From positions 1 through 10,461 of the forward strand of contig JAIOYD010000028.1 of the NCBI GenBank assembly GCA_021741285.1: a stretch of 10,461 nucleotides of DNA, in the 5' to 3' direction. Source of the DNA: Rickettsiaceae bacterium (lineage in GTDB: Bacteria > Pseudomonadota > Alphaproteobacteria > Rickettsiales > Rickettsiaceae). The notes under the pieces are model-generated. The model was not told the origin of the DNA and did no database searches. It saw only the letters and a program-made list of their open reading frames with translations. Shown piece after piece: positions 1-6,865 of this stretch (its first letter is position 1; each line of letters opens with the position of its first letter). A program made the translations under genes and the position numbers.

Positions 1-734
1 GAATACAACCTTTGGTCTCTCTCAAACTGGCTCAAGTCCACTGGAGTTCCTGTCCCAAAAACTTCCACCCCAATTTTTCCTATTTTTTTTGCGACTACTT
101 CACATTTTGCATCGATTAGATAATTAAACATGGGGGCAACGTAGAATTCTTTATTAACTAAATCTTTGGCTTCACGCATTCTATTGTAAGCATTTAGAAA
201 CAACCTACTTGTCTTAAACCCATAAATTCCGATCGTTGCTTCGTTTGAAATCTGTTTTTTCTCAACCACAAAATTTACTTCTCCAGTTATACCCCTGCTA
301 ATATATGACCATTGATTGCCCGATGCTTCCATAGTCAAAATCGAGCCACAAACATCAGTTATATTCAAAATCTCAATAAAATTTAATAAATCTCCGAACA
401 CGTATTGATCTGTATTGGCAATCACGAGAGGTTCATTATCAGATATCCGTTGGGCAGCTAATGCAACAGTGGTTGCAGGTCCATCAGTAATTGTATCAAT
501 GGTAATGAATCGACATTTTTTATGTAGTCGAGGAAACTCTGATTTCAAAGCTTTTTCTATTTCATGTTCACTTTGACTGATAATCCATATTTGATCGTTG
601 GTCTTTATCGGAAAGTTAGATATAGCCCAAATCAAAAGTGGCACATTGTGTACCCTGATTAAGGGTTTTGGTGTTTCAATACCATTGTCTCTAAACCTCT
701 TTCCTAATCCTGCTGCAGGAAATACATAATTCAT
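1..734 (-). CDS. Nucleotidyltransferase A, sugar-phosphate type (3' end cut by window edge)
   Basis: The reading frame is open from ATG at 734 to the left edge, giving 244 visible residues; proteins of this type are usually about 240-260 residues, so only the extreme C-terminus is probably missing. The fold is that of RmlA/GlmU-type enzymes, which join a sugar (or other) phosphate to an NTP and release pyrophosphate. Visible motifs are the nucleotide-binding loop FPAAGLGKRF at 5-14, TPKPLI at 21-26, GPATT at 85-89, the metal-binding aspartate in ANTDQ (D109), and VVEKK at 156-160. A GAGG ribosome site overlaps the stop of the upstream cupin gene, with only 2 bases between stop and start, so the two are translationally linked. 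The substrate cannot be told from sequence. It resembles nucleotidyltransferase B (1085-1771) along most of its length, suggesting ancient duplication, but only A keeps the catalytic loop. Confidence 0.85.
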   Translation of the reverse strand, partial: MNYVFPAAGLGKRFRDNGIETPKPLIRVHNVPLLIWAISNFPIKTNDQIWIISQSEHEIEKALKSEFPRLHKKCRFITIDTITDGPATTVALAAQRISDNEPLVIANTDQYVFGDLLNFIEILNITDVCGSILTMEASGNQWSYISRGITGEVNFVVEKKQISNEATIGIYGFKTSRLFLNAYNRMREAKDLVNKEFYVAPMFNYLIDAKCEVVAKKIGKIGVEVFGTGTPVDLSQFERDQRLY

Positions 735-736
735 GG

Positions 737-1063
737 TCACCTCGTAGCTATTATCTTATCTGCAGGAATACTGGGGTACTTAACACAAACTAATATAGAG
801 TCCTCAAGCGCTTCAAAATCACAGATTTCCTTGGGTTCAATTACAATAATTTCACCAACGTTCACTATACGGTTACAAATTAGGATTTTCCCTTTACACA
901 CAACGGTAATTTCTGTTGCAACATTCTGAAAATGTTTTGCTTCTTTCGTGCCTTTGCTAAAGTTTTTAACAGAGACTTCAAAAGTCTCGCTCTTGAAGAT
1001 TGATGGTTCAAAATTGCCAATAAACCATCCGCCTATGAATTGTTCCAACCTATAAATTACCAT
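737..1063 (-). CDS. Small cupin-fold protein
   Basis: This 108-residue protein is a single cupin barrel of the kind found in nucleotidyltransferase gene clusters. The first cupin motif runs from about H43 to G57 (HFQNVATEITVVCKG). It keeps the first histidine and the glutamate of the metal site, but a glutamine stands where the usual second histidine would be. The second motif (GEIIVIEPKEICDF, about 69-82) has aspartate where many cupins have histidine. Metal binding is therefore doubtful, and a ligand-binding, isomerase or partner-protein role is possible. The start at 1063 is well supported by AAGGAG about 7 bases upstream. The gene sits between two nucleotidyltransferase-fold genes in the same transcript, so it probably acts on, or regulates, the activated intermediate. 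No specific reaction can be assigned. Confidence 0.72.
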   Translation of the reverse strand: MVIYRLEQFIGGWFIGNFEPSIFKSETFEVSVKNFSKGTKEAKHFQNVATEITVVCKGKILICNRIVNVGEIIVIEPKEICDFEALEDSILVCVKYPSIPADKIIATR

Positions 1064-1084
1064 AAATACTCCTTTTGGTTAGTA

Positions 1085-1771
1085 TTATTCTATTCTGTTG
1101 AAATTATTGGATACGCGCTTATACTGGGCGGGATTAATTTTATAAAATTTCACTTTTAAGTTATTCATTATATAGTAATTCAGAGCAGGTGCAATAAAAA
1201 AATTGCCTCCAACTGAATAGTTGTTTATAAATATCCATCTGCAAGCCAATAAAAAATCTGACTTGCATTTAAAGTAAAAAACTCCAGCTGTTGCAAATGA
1301 TCCGATAACCTTTTTTTCAGCCACTTCAACAACTTCCTCATTTTTATTTACTCTTACATAGGAATAGTTAGGATCAGTAGAGTTAAAAACTATTGTTCCT
1401 GCATCACAATTATCATCAATCATACTTCGAACAAAGTCCGAAATTATGCCAGAATCTAAAATTGAGTCACCCGGACATAAAATGATTGGGTAATTTTCAA
1501 CAACTTTAGAGGCAACCACCAATGCTGATGTGGCTAACGCACCTTTAGTCTCTGTCGTCACATGAAACTTTTGACCCTTACCAGTTAAATCTGTCAGTGA
1601 CTCAAAAAAGCTATTCTCAACAAAAATAGTTGCAAACTCGCTGTAATAACTTTCTAAAATTCTACTGGAGAAAGGGACGCCATCTAAAATTAATGAGTTC
1701 TTTGATAGATGATTATTACTTGACTCTCTAGATCCGATATCAAGAATTATGCTGTAAATTTTGCTATTCAT
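1085..1771 (-). CDS. Degenerate nucleotidyltransferase-fold protein (nucleotidyltransferase B)
   Basis: This 228-residue protein matches the neighbouring nucleotidyltransferase A in order and spacing: KGALATSALV (77-86) corresponds to GPATTVALAA, CPGDSI (99-104) to ANTDQY, YSYVR to WSYIS, VAEKK (150-154) to VVEKK, and GGNFFIAPALNYY to the NKEFYVAPMFNYL region. The N-terminal triphosphate-binding loop is eroded: IILDIGSRESS stands where GxGxR is expected. The putative metal ligand D102 is kept. It may be a non-catalytic partner of A, or an enzyme with altered donor chemistry. Its start overlaps the end of the HAD gene by 8 bases (ATGAATAG), so it is probably translated by coupling; no strong ribosome site is seen. 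Membership of the superfamily is supported by comparison with A; loss of activity is inference. Confidence 0.68.
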   Translation of the reverse strand: MNSKIYSIILDIGSRESSNNHLSKNSLILDGVPFSSRILESYYSEFATIFVENSFFESLTDLTGKGQKFHVTTETKGALATSALVVASKVVENYPIILCPGDSILDSGIISDFVRSMIDDNCDAGTIVFNSTDPNYSYVRVNKNEEVVEVAEKKVIGSFATAGVFYFKCKSDFLLACRWIFINNYSVGGNFFIAPALNYYIMNNLKVKFYKINPAQYKRVSNNFNRIE

Positions 1772-2393
1772 CTAATTTCTCAAAATAAGGTAGCAAAAGT
1801 TCAATAGTCAATTGGGAAGGATCTTCTACTTTGATTATGTTGCAAAGTCCTGCAAGTTTTGCAGCTTGAACGCCATAATTACCGTCTTCTACAACTAAAA
1901 TTTCAGTAGGGCTCAAGTTCATTTTTTTACAAGCTAAATGATACCCTTCTGGATTTGGTTTGGGATTATTGACATCTTCATTTGTAACTACAAATTCAAA
2001 GTACTGATGAATTCCACTATACTTCAGCATCGCTTCAGAAGTATCCCTAATGCTATTTGTAACAACTGCCATTCTGATTCCCAATAATTCAAGGCGCTTT
2101 AACAATATCTGAATGGCTACGATCGGAAAACAATTTTGTGCAGCTATTCTCAAGGTTCTATCTTGTTTTAAATCAAAAATAATTGGATGTAATTCTTTTG
2201 GAAATCCAAAGTTTTTTGTAAGGTATTCTAATTTTTTATTTGTGGACAACCCATCCATTTGTAGTTTATGTAAATCTTCTGAGATTGAGTATCCGAAGAC
2301 TACTAAAGCATCATTTAAAGCTTGTTTGTGCCAATCTCGTGCATCAATTAAAGTACCATCCATATCAAACAAAACGGCTTTAAATTTGCTCAT
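1764..2393 (-). CDS. HAD-superfamily phosphatase, beta-phosphoglucomutase-like
   Basis: All four HAD motifs are present in this 209-residue protein. Motif I is FDMDGT, with nucleophile D10 and acid/base D12; motif II is VTNS (T112); motif III is the lysine in NPKPNPE (K145); motif IV is VVEDGNYG with E169 and D170. The helical cap between about residues 16 and 90 puts it with the beta-phosphoglucomutase/phosphoglycolate phosphatase type. The likely reaction is hydrolysis of a small phosphorylated metabolite, possibly the precursor or product of the adjacent nucleotidyltransferases. The ATG at 2393 follows directly on seven T residues and has no Shine-Dalgarno sequence; the nearest upstream gene ends 50 bases away. 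Its 3' end overlaps the next gene. The family call is secure, the substrate unknown. Confidence 0.88.
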   Translation of the reverse strand: MSKFKAVLFDMDGTLIDARDWHKQALNDALVVFGYSISEDLHKLQMDGLSTNKKLEYLTKNFGFPKELHPIIFDLKQDRTLRIAAQNCFPIVAIQILLKRLELLGIRMAVVTNSIRDTSEAMLKYSGIHQYFEFVVTNEDVNNPKPNPEGYHLACKKMNLSPTEILVVEDGNYGVQAAKLAGLCNIIKVEDPSQLTIELLLPYFEKLDE

Positions 2394-2433
2394 AAAAAAA
2401 GTCTAGCGCACAATAGAGGCTGACTTCTATTGT
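2394..2433 (-). promoter_or_regulatory. Hairpin plus T-run just before the HAD start
   Basis: In the 50-base gap between the GDPD-like gene and the HAD gene, bases 2410-2433 form a stem of about 10 pairs (one G-U wobble) with a 4-base loop. Read on the minus strand it is followed by 9 unpaired bases and then seven T directly before the HAD ATG. The T-run is too far from the stem for a textbook intrinsic terminator. It could be a weak attenuator, a processing site, or a structure that tunes HAD translation, since this gene lacks a ribosome-binding site. Confidence 0.35.
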
Positions 2434-2443
2434 TAACTTATTC

Positions 2444-3067
2444 CTAATTCGAATTACCTGAGTATTTGACAAACTCCTCAGGTAAATCAGTACAGATGCT
2501 GAGTGAATATCCCTCAATTTTTCTAGCAATAATCCAGTCCCATGAGTTTTTGTATGGACGATTATGAATTTCTGGAGATACCATTATTACTTCTGATTTA
2601 TCCATATATTTCTGTATTCCATTCGATTTTAGCCACCAATCAGAATAAAATCCATCCATCCAAATATATGACGTTGCCCACGGAATAGTTTTCTCAAATT
2701 CACTCAGACGAAGAGCATGCGGCAAATCCAACTCTCGATATTTTAGCATTTCCGGAATAGAACCATCGAAAAAAAAACTTTTATTGTTTTGCAACAATTT
2801 TTCTAGAATATTGCTTTCATTAAATAGTCCATCTGACTTTATGTTGAGCGCTAAACGAATTCCAGTTAAGTCAAATTCTCGGATGTCTTTACTTAGTAAA
2901 TAACTGGAATCGTCATGACTAACAATAATTTTTCCATTAGAATATCGAAGATCTATTTCAGCCGAAAAATTCTTCAGCTTTGCAGTTTTTATCGATTTAA
3001 TTGAATTTTGATCTGATTTTGTGTGCCAGTAACCCCTGTGAGCAAAAATCTGAGAGGAGCTAAACAT
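2444..3067 (-). CDS. Glycerophosphodiester phosphodiesterase-like protein
   Basis: This 207-residue protein has the catalytic landmarks of the GDPD family on a TIM barrel: AHRG near the N-terminus (H10, R11), the metal pair AEIDLR (E37, D39), the general-acid histidine in VSHDD (H51), and a lysine on the next strand (ALNIKSDG, K77). The C-terminus has ICTDLPEE, like the ends of other GDPD barrels. It is somewhat shorter than classical GlpQ/UgpQ (about 240-330 residues). No signal peptide is visible, so it is probably cytosolic. Family members cleave phosphodiesters of glycerol or related alcohols. Here, beside nucleotidyltransferases and a phosphatase, it may act on a phosphodiester-linked surface substituent rather than on membrane lipids; that is inference. 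It starts 11 bases after the stop of the methyltransferase gene, with only a weak ribosome site. Confidence 0.78.
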   Translation of the reverse strand: MFSSSQIFAHRGYWHTKSDQNSIKSIKTAKLKNFSAEIDLRYSNGKIIVSHDDSSYLLSKDIREFDLTGIRLALNIKSDGLFNESNILEKLLQNNKSFFFDGSIPEMLKYRELDLPHALRLSEFEKTIPWATSYIWMDGFYSDWWLKSNGIQKYMDKSEVIMVSPEIHNRPYKNSWDWIIARKIEGYSLSICTDLPEEFVKYSGNSN

Positions 3068-3078
3068 TAACTAATAAC

Positions 3079-3753
3079 TCAAAATTCTTTAACAATATAA
3101 GCTGTAGGCGCAATTAAATTTGTATTCAATAGTCTTACTCTTTTTTGTGCAATAAATCGATCAACTGCATTACTTTCAGTCCATTCATTTACGGCGTATT
3201 CATCGAAAACCATAACTCCACCAGGCACTAATCTATCCCATAGTAAATCCATGCATTTATAGGTTGGCTCATCTGTGTCTAGGTCAAAATTTATAACTGA
3301 AGCCCTAAATCCCGGATTATGTTCAAGGAATTTGGGAACTGTGTCAAAAACATCGCCCTTGATGATGGAGAAATTGCTAAATCCAACCATCGTTAAAACC
3401 TCATTTAAATATATATCATAATTCTCAGCGTCAAAATTTCTTTCGGCAAATAAAGACCTCATTACTTCGCTATCAGAAGTATTGATATTTTTCACTAATG
3501 TGTCTTGATCAAAAATATCAAACCCTAAAACTTTCTTATTGTTCATTCCTAGAATTTTTAATATTTTTAACCATCCGACCATTCCTGAGCCTTTAAATAC
3601 TCCCAACTCAATTATGTCTCCTGGAACATCCCTAGTCTGTGACAATGTATTATACTTAAACAAAAGCTTCTGTAGTATCTTTAAATCTTTAGCAAATATA
3701 AATTCATTGTAAGAGTCATAAAAAGTCTGGGACTCATTATCGTGAATAAACAT
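3079..3753 (-). CDS. TylF/MycF-type SAM-dependent O-methyltransferase
   Basis: This 224-residue protein fits the class that methylates sugar hydroxyls of macrolides (TylF, MycF) and many capsule sugars. The SAM-binding loop is IELGVFKGSG at about 48-57. The next strand ends in GFDIFD (77-82), with D79 positioned for the SAM ribose. A later acidic strand, INFDLDTDEPT (154-164), and the segment PGGVMVFDEYA (177-187) supply the aspartates that bind magnesium in TylF homologues. It is the first gene of the six-gene minus-strand run and follows the divergent promoter region. The likely role is O-methylation of a sugar or a nucleotide-activated precursor made by the downstream genes. Family assignment is strong, the acceptor unknown. 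Confidence 0.85.
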   Translation of the reverse strand: MFIHDNESQTFYDSYNEFIFAKDLKILQKLLFKYNTLSQTRDVPGDIIELGVFKGSGMVGWLKILKILGMNNKKVLGFDIFDQDTLVKNINTSDSEVMRSLFAERNFDAENYDIYLNEVLTMVGFSNFSIIKGDVFDTVPKFLEHNPGFRASVINFDLDTDEPTYKCMDLLWDRLVPGGVMVFDEYAVNEWTESNAVDRFIAQKRVRLLNTNLIAPTAYIVKEF

Positions 3754-3850
3754 TTATTGCTCGTTTTCTATTCAACTTGTCAAATTGAAATAATAGGTTT
3801 TAACGATATTACTACTATCTAGGCTTGCAAGCACATGCTATCATTTTTTA
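3754..3850. promoter_or_regulatory. Divergent promoter region
   Basis: These 97 bases separate the leftward six-gene run from the rightward fkbM/glycosyltransferase pair and must hold promoters for both. A perfect 10-base palindrome, GCTTGCAAGC, lies at 3823-3832. For the leftward run the only -10-like hexamers I see are TATTAT (3795-3790) and TAATAT (3811-3806), neither with a good -35, so that start is unresolved. A TTGACA at 3783-3778 on the minus strand has no usable -10, because any TSS would fall inside the methyltransferase gene. Confidence 0.45.
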
Positions 3851-3851
3851 A
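3836..3851 (+). promoter_or_regulatory. Extended -10 promoter giving a leaderless fkbM mRNA
   Basis: TGCTATCAT at 3836-3844 is an extended -10 element (TGn followed by TATCAT). Counting seven bases on from the hexamer puts the transcription start at 3851, the A of the fkbM ATG. No Shine-Dalgarno sequence precedes that ATG, so the mRNA is probably leaderless, a common arrangement in actinobacteria. No -35 hexamer is found; the palindrome at 3823-3832 lies just upstream. Confidence 0.5.
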
Positions 3852-4654
3852 TGGGAACAGATCAAACTTCTAAAGTTTATGTGGATGTCGGAGCTTCCAT
3901 TGGTGAATTTTCATCTCATGTTTTAGCCAAGGATCCAAGCGCCACAGTTTATGCAGTTGAGCCCAACATTGACTATTGTAAAGATTTTTTGACTAATATC
4001 CAATATCAAAATGTCGGTCGAATGTTTATAGAATATTGCGCCCTGGCTAAAACCACGGGGTCAGCTATATTCTATGGGTCAAAAGTTTTGGGTGGAAATA
4101 TCGGAAGTTTAAAGAGGATTAATCCAGAGAAATCGTGGGATGATTACCTGAACAACCATCTTGATAAAAATTTATTAAATCAAGAAATCACTATCAGAAC
4201 CATTTCAGTAAAAGAGTTTATTTCTAGAAATAATCTATCTAAAATAGATTTTTTAAAAATTGATGCGCAGGGTAGCGACATAGAGATTTTAGAGCTTTTT
4301 CTATCAGAAATTCCGGTTGAGTGTTCCGTCTTAGAGGTAAACACATTATCTACAAGTAGTGAAAATATTTACCTCTCCGGTAATAATCTTGAGCAATTGG
4401 TTAGATTGATTTGTCGATTCGATCTCAAAATTCTTAAAATCGTGCCAAATTCAGATTTTACCGAACTAAACATTTTTCTCGCAAAAAATGAAAATGAGGG
4501 GCACGCACTTTTAGATTTGTTAGATTTGGGTAATTCAATTACTTTTCAACGTGGATGGCAAGTGAAAGTTTTAAAAGCAGATAGCAATTTTCGCAAAAAT
4601 AGATTAATTGCCGTGTTAAAACGGATAAAGTATTTTTTGAATCAACCCAGTTAA
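3851..4654 (+). CDS. FkbM-family SAM-dependent methyltransferase (first copy)
   Basis: FkbM-type enzymes O-methylate hydroxyls on polyketides and sugars, and are frequent in capsule and O-antigen loci. In this 267-residue protein the SAM loop is YVDVGASIGEF (10-20), the ribose-binding acidic end is VEPN (36-39), and the family hallmark is DFLKIDAQGSDIEIL (133-147). SVKEF at 119-123 matches the usual segment before the hallmark. The N-terminus is short, with the SAM loop starting only ten residues in, consistent with the leaderless ATG at 3851. The basic C-terminal tail (about 245-267, many K and R) may touch the membrane or the polymer. The glycosyltransferase gene follows after 46 bases on the same strand, so the two are probably co-transcribed. 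The acceptor is unknown. Confidence 0.87.
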   Translation: MGTDQTSKVYVDVGASIGEFSSHVLAKDPSATVYAVEPNIDYCKDFLTNIQYQNVGRMFIEYCALAKTTGSAIFYGSKVLGGNIGSLKRINPEKSWDDYLNNHLDKNLLNQEITIRTISVKEFISRNNLSKIDFLKIDAQGSDIEILELFLSEIPVECSVLEVNTLSTSSENIYLSGNNLEQLVRLICRFDLKILKIVPNSDFTELNIFLAKNENEGHALLDLLDLGNSITFQRGWQVKVLKADSNFRKNRLIAVLKRIKYFLNQPS

Positions 4655-4700
4655 ATGTATAGCACAATATCAAGAAGAAAAGTGGATTGAAGAACACGAA

Positions 4701-5918
4701 ATGCGAAAATCCAAACCAGATTATATAATTATCGACTTTACTGCCAAACATAGATTTACACATCAATCCCCTTTAATTTTGAAATATTCTGAAATTATTA
4801 CTCAGAATCATGGTAGTTTATTAACGTTGCTTCCAAAACATACAGATAGGGCAATTTTTGAAAATTTATGTGGAGATAAGAGATTTATTCTTGCAAACTC
4901 AATTTACGGTCCTGAACCAAAGGATAATATCGCTACTTACCTCGTAAATAGATTCATATCAATACTATTTAAAATTAAAAACGAAGATTCATTTCTTAAG
5001 AAATTCATTAGGTGGATTCAGTTAATCAAAGTTATTCTATATTTGGCACTTTTTGTTTACAAAAGATCTAAACCACAAGTGTTACTTTTCCCTACGGCAG
5101 ACCCATTATCTATTGAATTGTTGAAATTGTTAAGTAAGTCAAGAGTAAAAAACCATTTCAAATTTAGAATTAGATTAGTTGGAAACGAAAGTCGCGGCCA
5201 ATACGGACATGAAAAGATTTACGCTGAATTAGAGTACATTGCCCAGGATAGTGAGTGCGATATTCTCATAGGATATGAAACGAAAAAATACAGAGATTTT
5301 TTGATTCAGCATGGAATTTCTAGAAGTGTTTTAATGTGGTCACCTTGGCCAGTTTTCTTAAACCCTATTTCATCAGAGAAGCAAAAGCAGTTTGAACAAG
5401 TTAGAGTCGGTTTTATTGGTGGGGCGAAAAAAAGAAAAGGGTTTGACTTAATTCCTCGCATAATTGAATTAACCAATGAATCAAATTTAAAAGTCAAGTT
5501 TGTTATCCAGAAAGCCGTGTATCCCTGGCCAGAGTACATAAAGACAATTCACGAGATAAGATCATCCTATTTTTCTGAATGTGAATTGCTCGACTCTTTC
5601 ATTACGACAGATAAGTTAATGGAAATAATTGCTTCAATAAACTGTTTGGTATTGCCGTATGATTCAAATTCTTATAAAATCAACGCGTCAGGAATACTTT
5701 ATCATGGTGCGGATTTGATGGTGCCATCAATAACTTTTGCTGGAGTTGGTTTTGAAGATGAAATTACTGAATTTGGATTGGGAGTAATCATTGATTCGAT
5801 TCAAGATATTCCTACCGCAATTACAACTGCCCTAAGTTGTACAAGTGATAACTTTATAAATTACAATCGTCAAAGAACTTTAGCTAATGAAAGTTTCTTA
5901 TCCAATTCAAAAACGTGA
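4701..5918 (+). CDS. GT-B glycosyltransferase, GT4-like
   Basis: This 405-residue protein looks like a two-domain GT-B enzyme. The linker into the donor-binding domain is the typical VGFIGGAKKRKGFDLI (236-251), and the acceptor-to-donor hinge falls near 215-235. The segment YKINASGILYHGADLMVPSI (325-344) is a divergent form of the GT4 donor-phosphate motif, where E-x7-E is normally found; the glutamates are not clear, so donor and mechanism are uncertain. A hydrophobic stretch at about 103-120 may lie on the membrane surface. It probably adds a sugar to a lipid-linked glycan in the cytoplasm. The ATG at 4701 has only a weak GAAGAA upstream. The frame is open back to 4641 without a standard start codon. 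Its 3' end overlaps the convergent WavE-like gene by 35 bases. Confidence 0.78.
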   Translation: MRKSKPDYIIIDFTAKHRFTHQSPLILKYSEIITQNHGSLLTLLPKHTDRAIFENLCGDKRFILANSIYGPEPKDNIATYLVNRFISILFKIKNEDSFLKKFIRWIQLIKVILYLALFVYKRSKPQVLLFPTADPLSIELLKLLSKSRVKNHFKFRIRLVGNESRGQYGHEKIYAELEYIAQDSECDILIGYETKKYRDFLIQHGISRSVLMWSPWPVFLNPISSEKQKQFEQVRVGFIGGAKKRKGFDLIPRIIELTNESNLKVKFVIQKAVYPWPEYIKTIHEIRSSYFSECELLDSFITTDKLMEIIASINCLVLPYDSNSYKINASGILYHGADLMVPSITFAGVGFEDEITEFGLGVIIDSIQDIPTAITTALSCTSDNFINYNRQRTLANESFLSNSKT

Positions 5919-6846
5919 TTTTAGTACCTCTACTGAATCTACGAAAAAAGTGCTTTGTTTTCTTAAGAATTACCCATGCTATCTCTCCTATTTTGTTAAA
6001 TACATCAATGCTACAATTAAAAGTTTTAAATCTAATATTAACAGAGCCTTTAAAATAATTCTTACTCAAGCCTATGTCGTCATACTTTAAAAATTTAAAA
6101 TAATTCTGTTCAGAATATCTGATAGATTTTAGAAGCTGTACACTAACGTAACCTTTCCTAACACGACTAATTTTGTCATTTAATTTGAAGTTGGCATACA
6201 AATTAAAAAAATTGTAGCCCAAAAGTTGCTCGCTTGATATTGGAAAGATAACTCTTTTATGGGTTAGAATGCTATAGTTTTTTTCCCAAATGCATTTACT
6301 AGATTGCCAAATATTTTTTAGTGTCTCTCTTCTACCAATTTGAAATGTGTCCGGTATGCCACCTAAGGTACCGTCAACAGAGTATTTCAATCCGCTGTAA
6401 TGTTCCAAGAGGAATGCAATTTTTAGCTCCGCTCTGGCATGGAATTCTATAAATAGATTATCTAATATTTTTGAAAAATTCAATATGTCTGAGGGCAGTA
6501 GTTCAATTCTTGTTCTGATAACAAATTCATTTTTTGTAGCTTCGAGACCTGCACATGTTGTTATGAGCATTCGGCTTATGTTGCTTGTCTGACTTTTTTT
6601 TGAGCTATGCAAAGGCCAGGGCAATATTCGATATTCATCAGGACCAGGATCATCATTAATAACAATCTTTGTGGCAATATTGGTGAGTAAAGGTTCAAGT
6701 TCGTCTTGGTAAGTTGATATGACTATTTCATTATTGTGGTTCAGCGAAAGAAAATTTCTAAGACAAATCGCAGTATTCTGCAGATCTATTCCCCTATTAA
6801 TTCGTGATTTTATGGGACCGGATATAACTAAACTTATGGCTTCCAT
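5884..6846 (-). CDS. WavE-like lipopolysaccharide/polysaccharide synthesis protein
   Basis: This 320-residue protein matches the pattern of the WavE family, first named from the Vibrio cholerae LPS core locus and thought to contain glycosyltransferase-fold proteins. Visible landmarks are ISLVISGPIK at 4-13, EIVISTYQDE at 40-49, KIVINDDPGPD at 60-70, then an arginine-containing helix (SNISRMLITTCAGLEA, 88-103) and FVIRTRIE at 108-115. In many relatives the last motif ends TRxD; here a glutamate replaces the aspartate. The C-terminal 60 residues are basic and aromatic. It starts 19 bases after the epimerase stop, with no clear ribosome site, and is probably co-transcribed with it. Family membership is moderately secure; the sugar transferred is unknown. 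Confidence 0.72.
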   Translation of the reverse strand: MEAISLVISGPIKSRINRGIDLQNTAICLRNFLSLNHNNEIVISTYQDELEPLLTNIATKIVINDDPGPDEYRILPWPLHSSKKSQTSNISRMLITTCAGLEATKNEFVIRTRIELLPSDILNFSKILDNLFIEFHARAELKIAFLLEHYSGLKYSVDGTLGGIPDTFQIGRRETLKNIWQSSKCIWEKNYSILTHKRVIFPISSEQLLGYNFFNLYANFKLNDKISRVRKGYVSVQLLKSIRYSEQNYFKFLKYDDIGLSKNYFKGSVNIRFKTFNCSIDVFNKIGEIAWVILKKTKHFFRRFSRGTKITFLNWIRNFH

Positions 6847-6865
6847 AAAATCAATTCAATAGTTT

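Noticed and set aside
2113..2406. Plus-strand 97-codon frame
   Set aside because: It lies wholly opposite the HAD gene, which has all four catalytic motifs; the frame shows no recognisable domain.
3778..3783. TTGACA on the minus strand as the -35 of the six-gene run
   Set aside because: The matching -10 position falls on the ATG at 3753, so transcription would begin inside the gene, which has no alternative start nearby.
4641..4700. N-terminal extension of the glycosyltransferase
   Set aside because: The frame is open from 4641 but has no ATG, GTG or TTG; the ATG at 4701 is the simplest start, although its ribosome site is weak.
4539..4766. Minus-strand 75-codon frame across the fkbM/glycosyltransferase junction
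   Set aside because: It is antisense to two well-supported genes, and its cysteine/phenylalanine-rich translation looks non-coding.
5306..5539. Minus-strand 77-codon frame inside the glycosyltransferase
   Set aside because: It lies opposite the donor-domain motif of the glycosyltransferase and has no ribosome site or domain.
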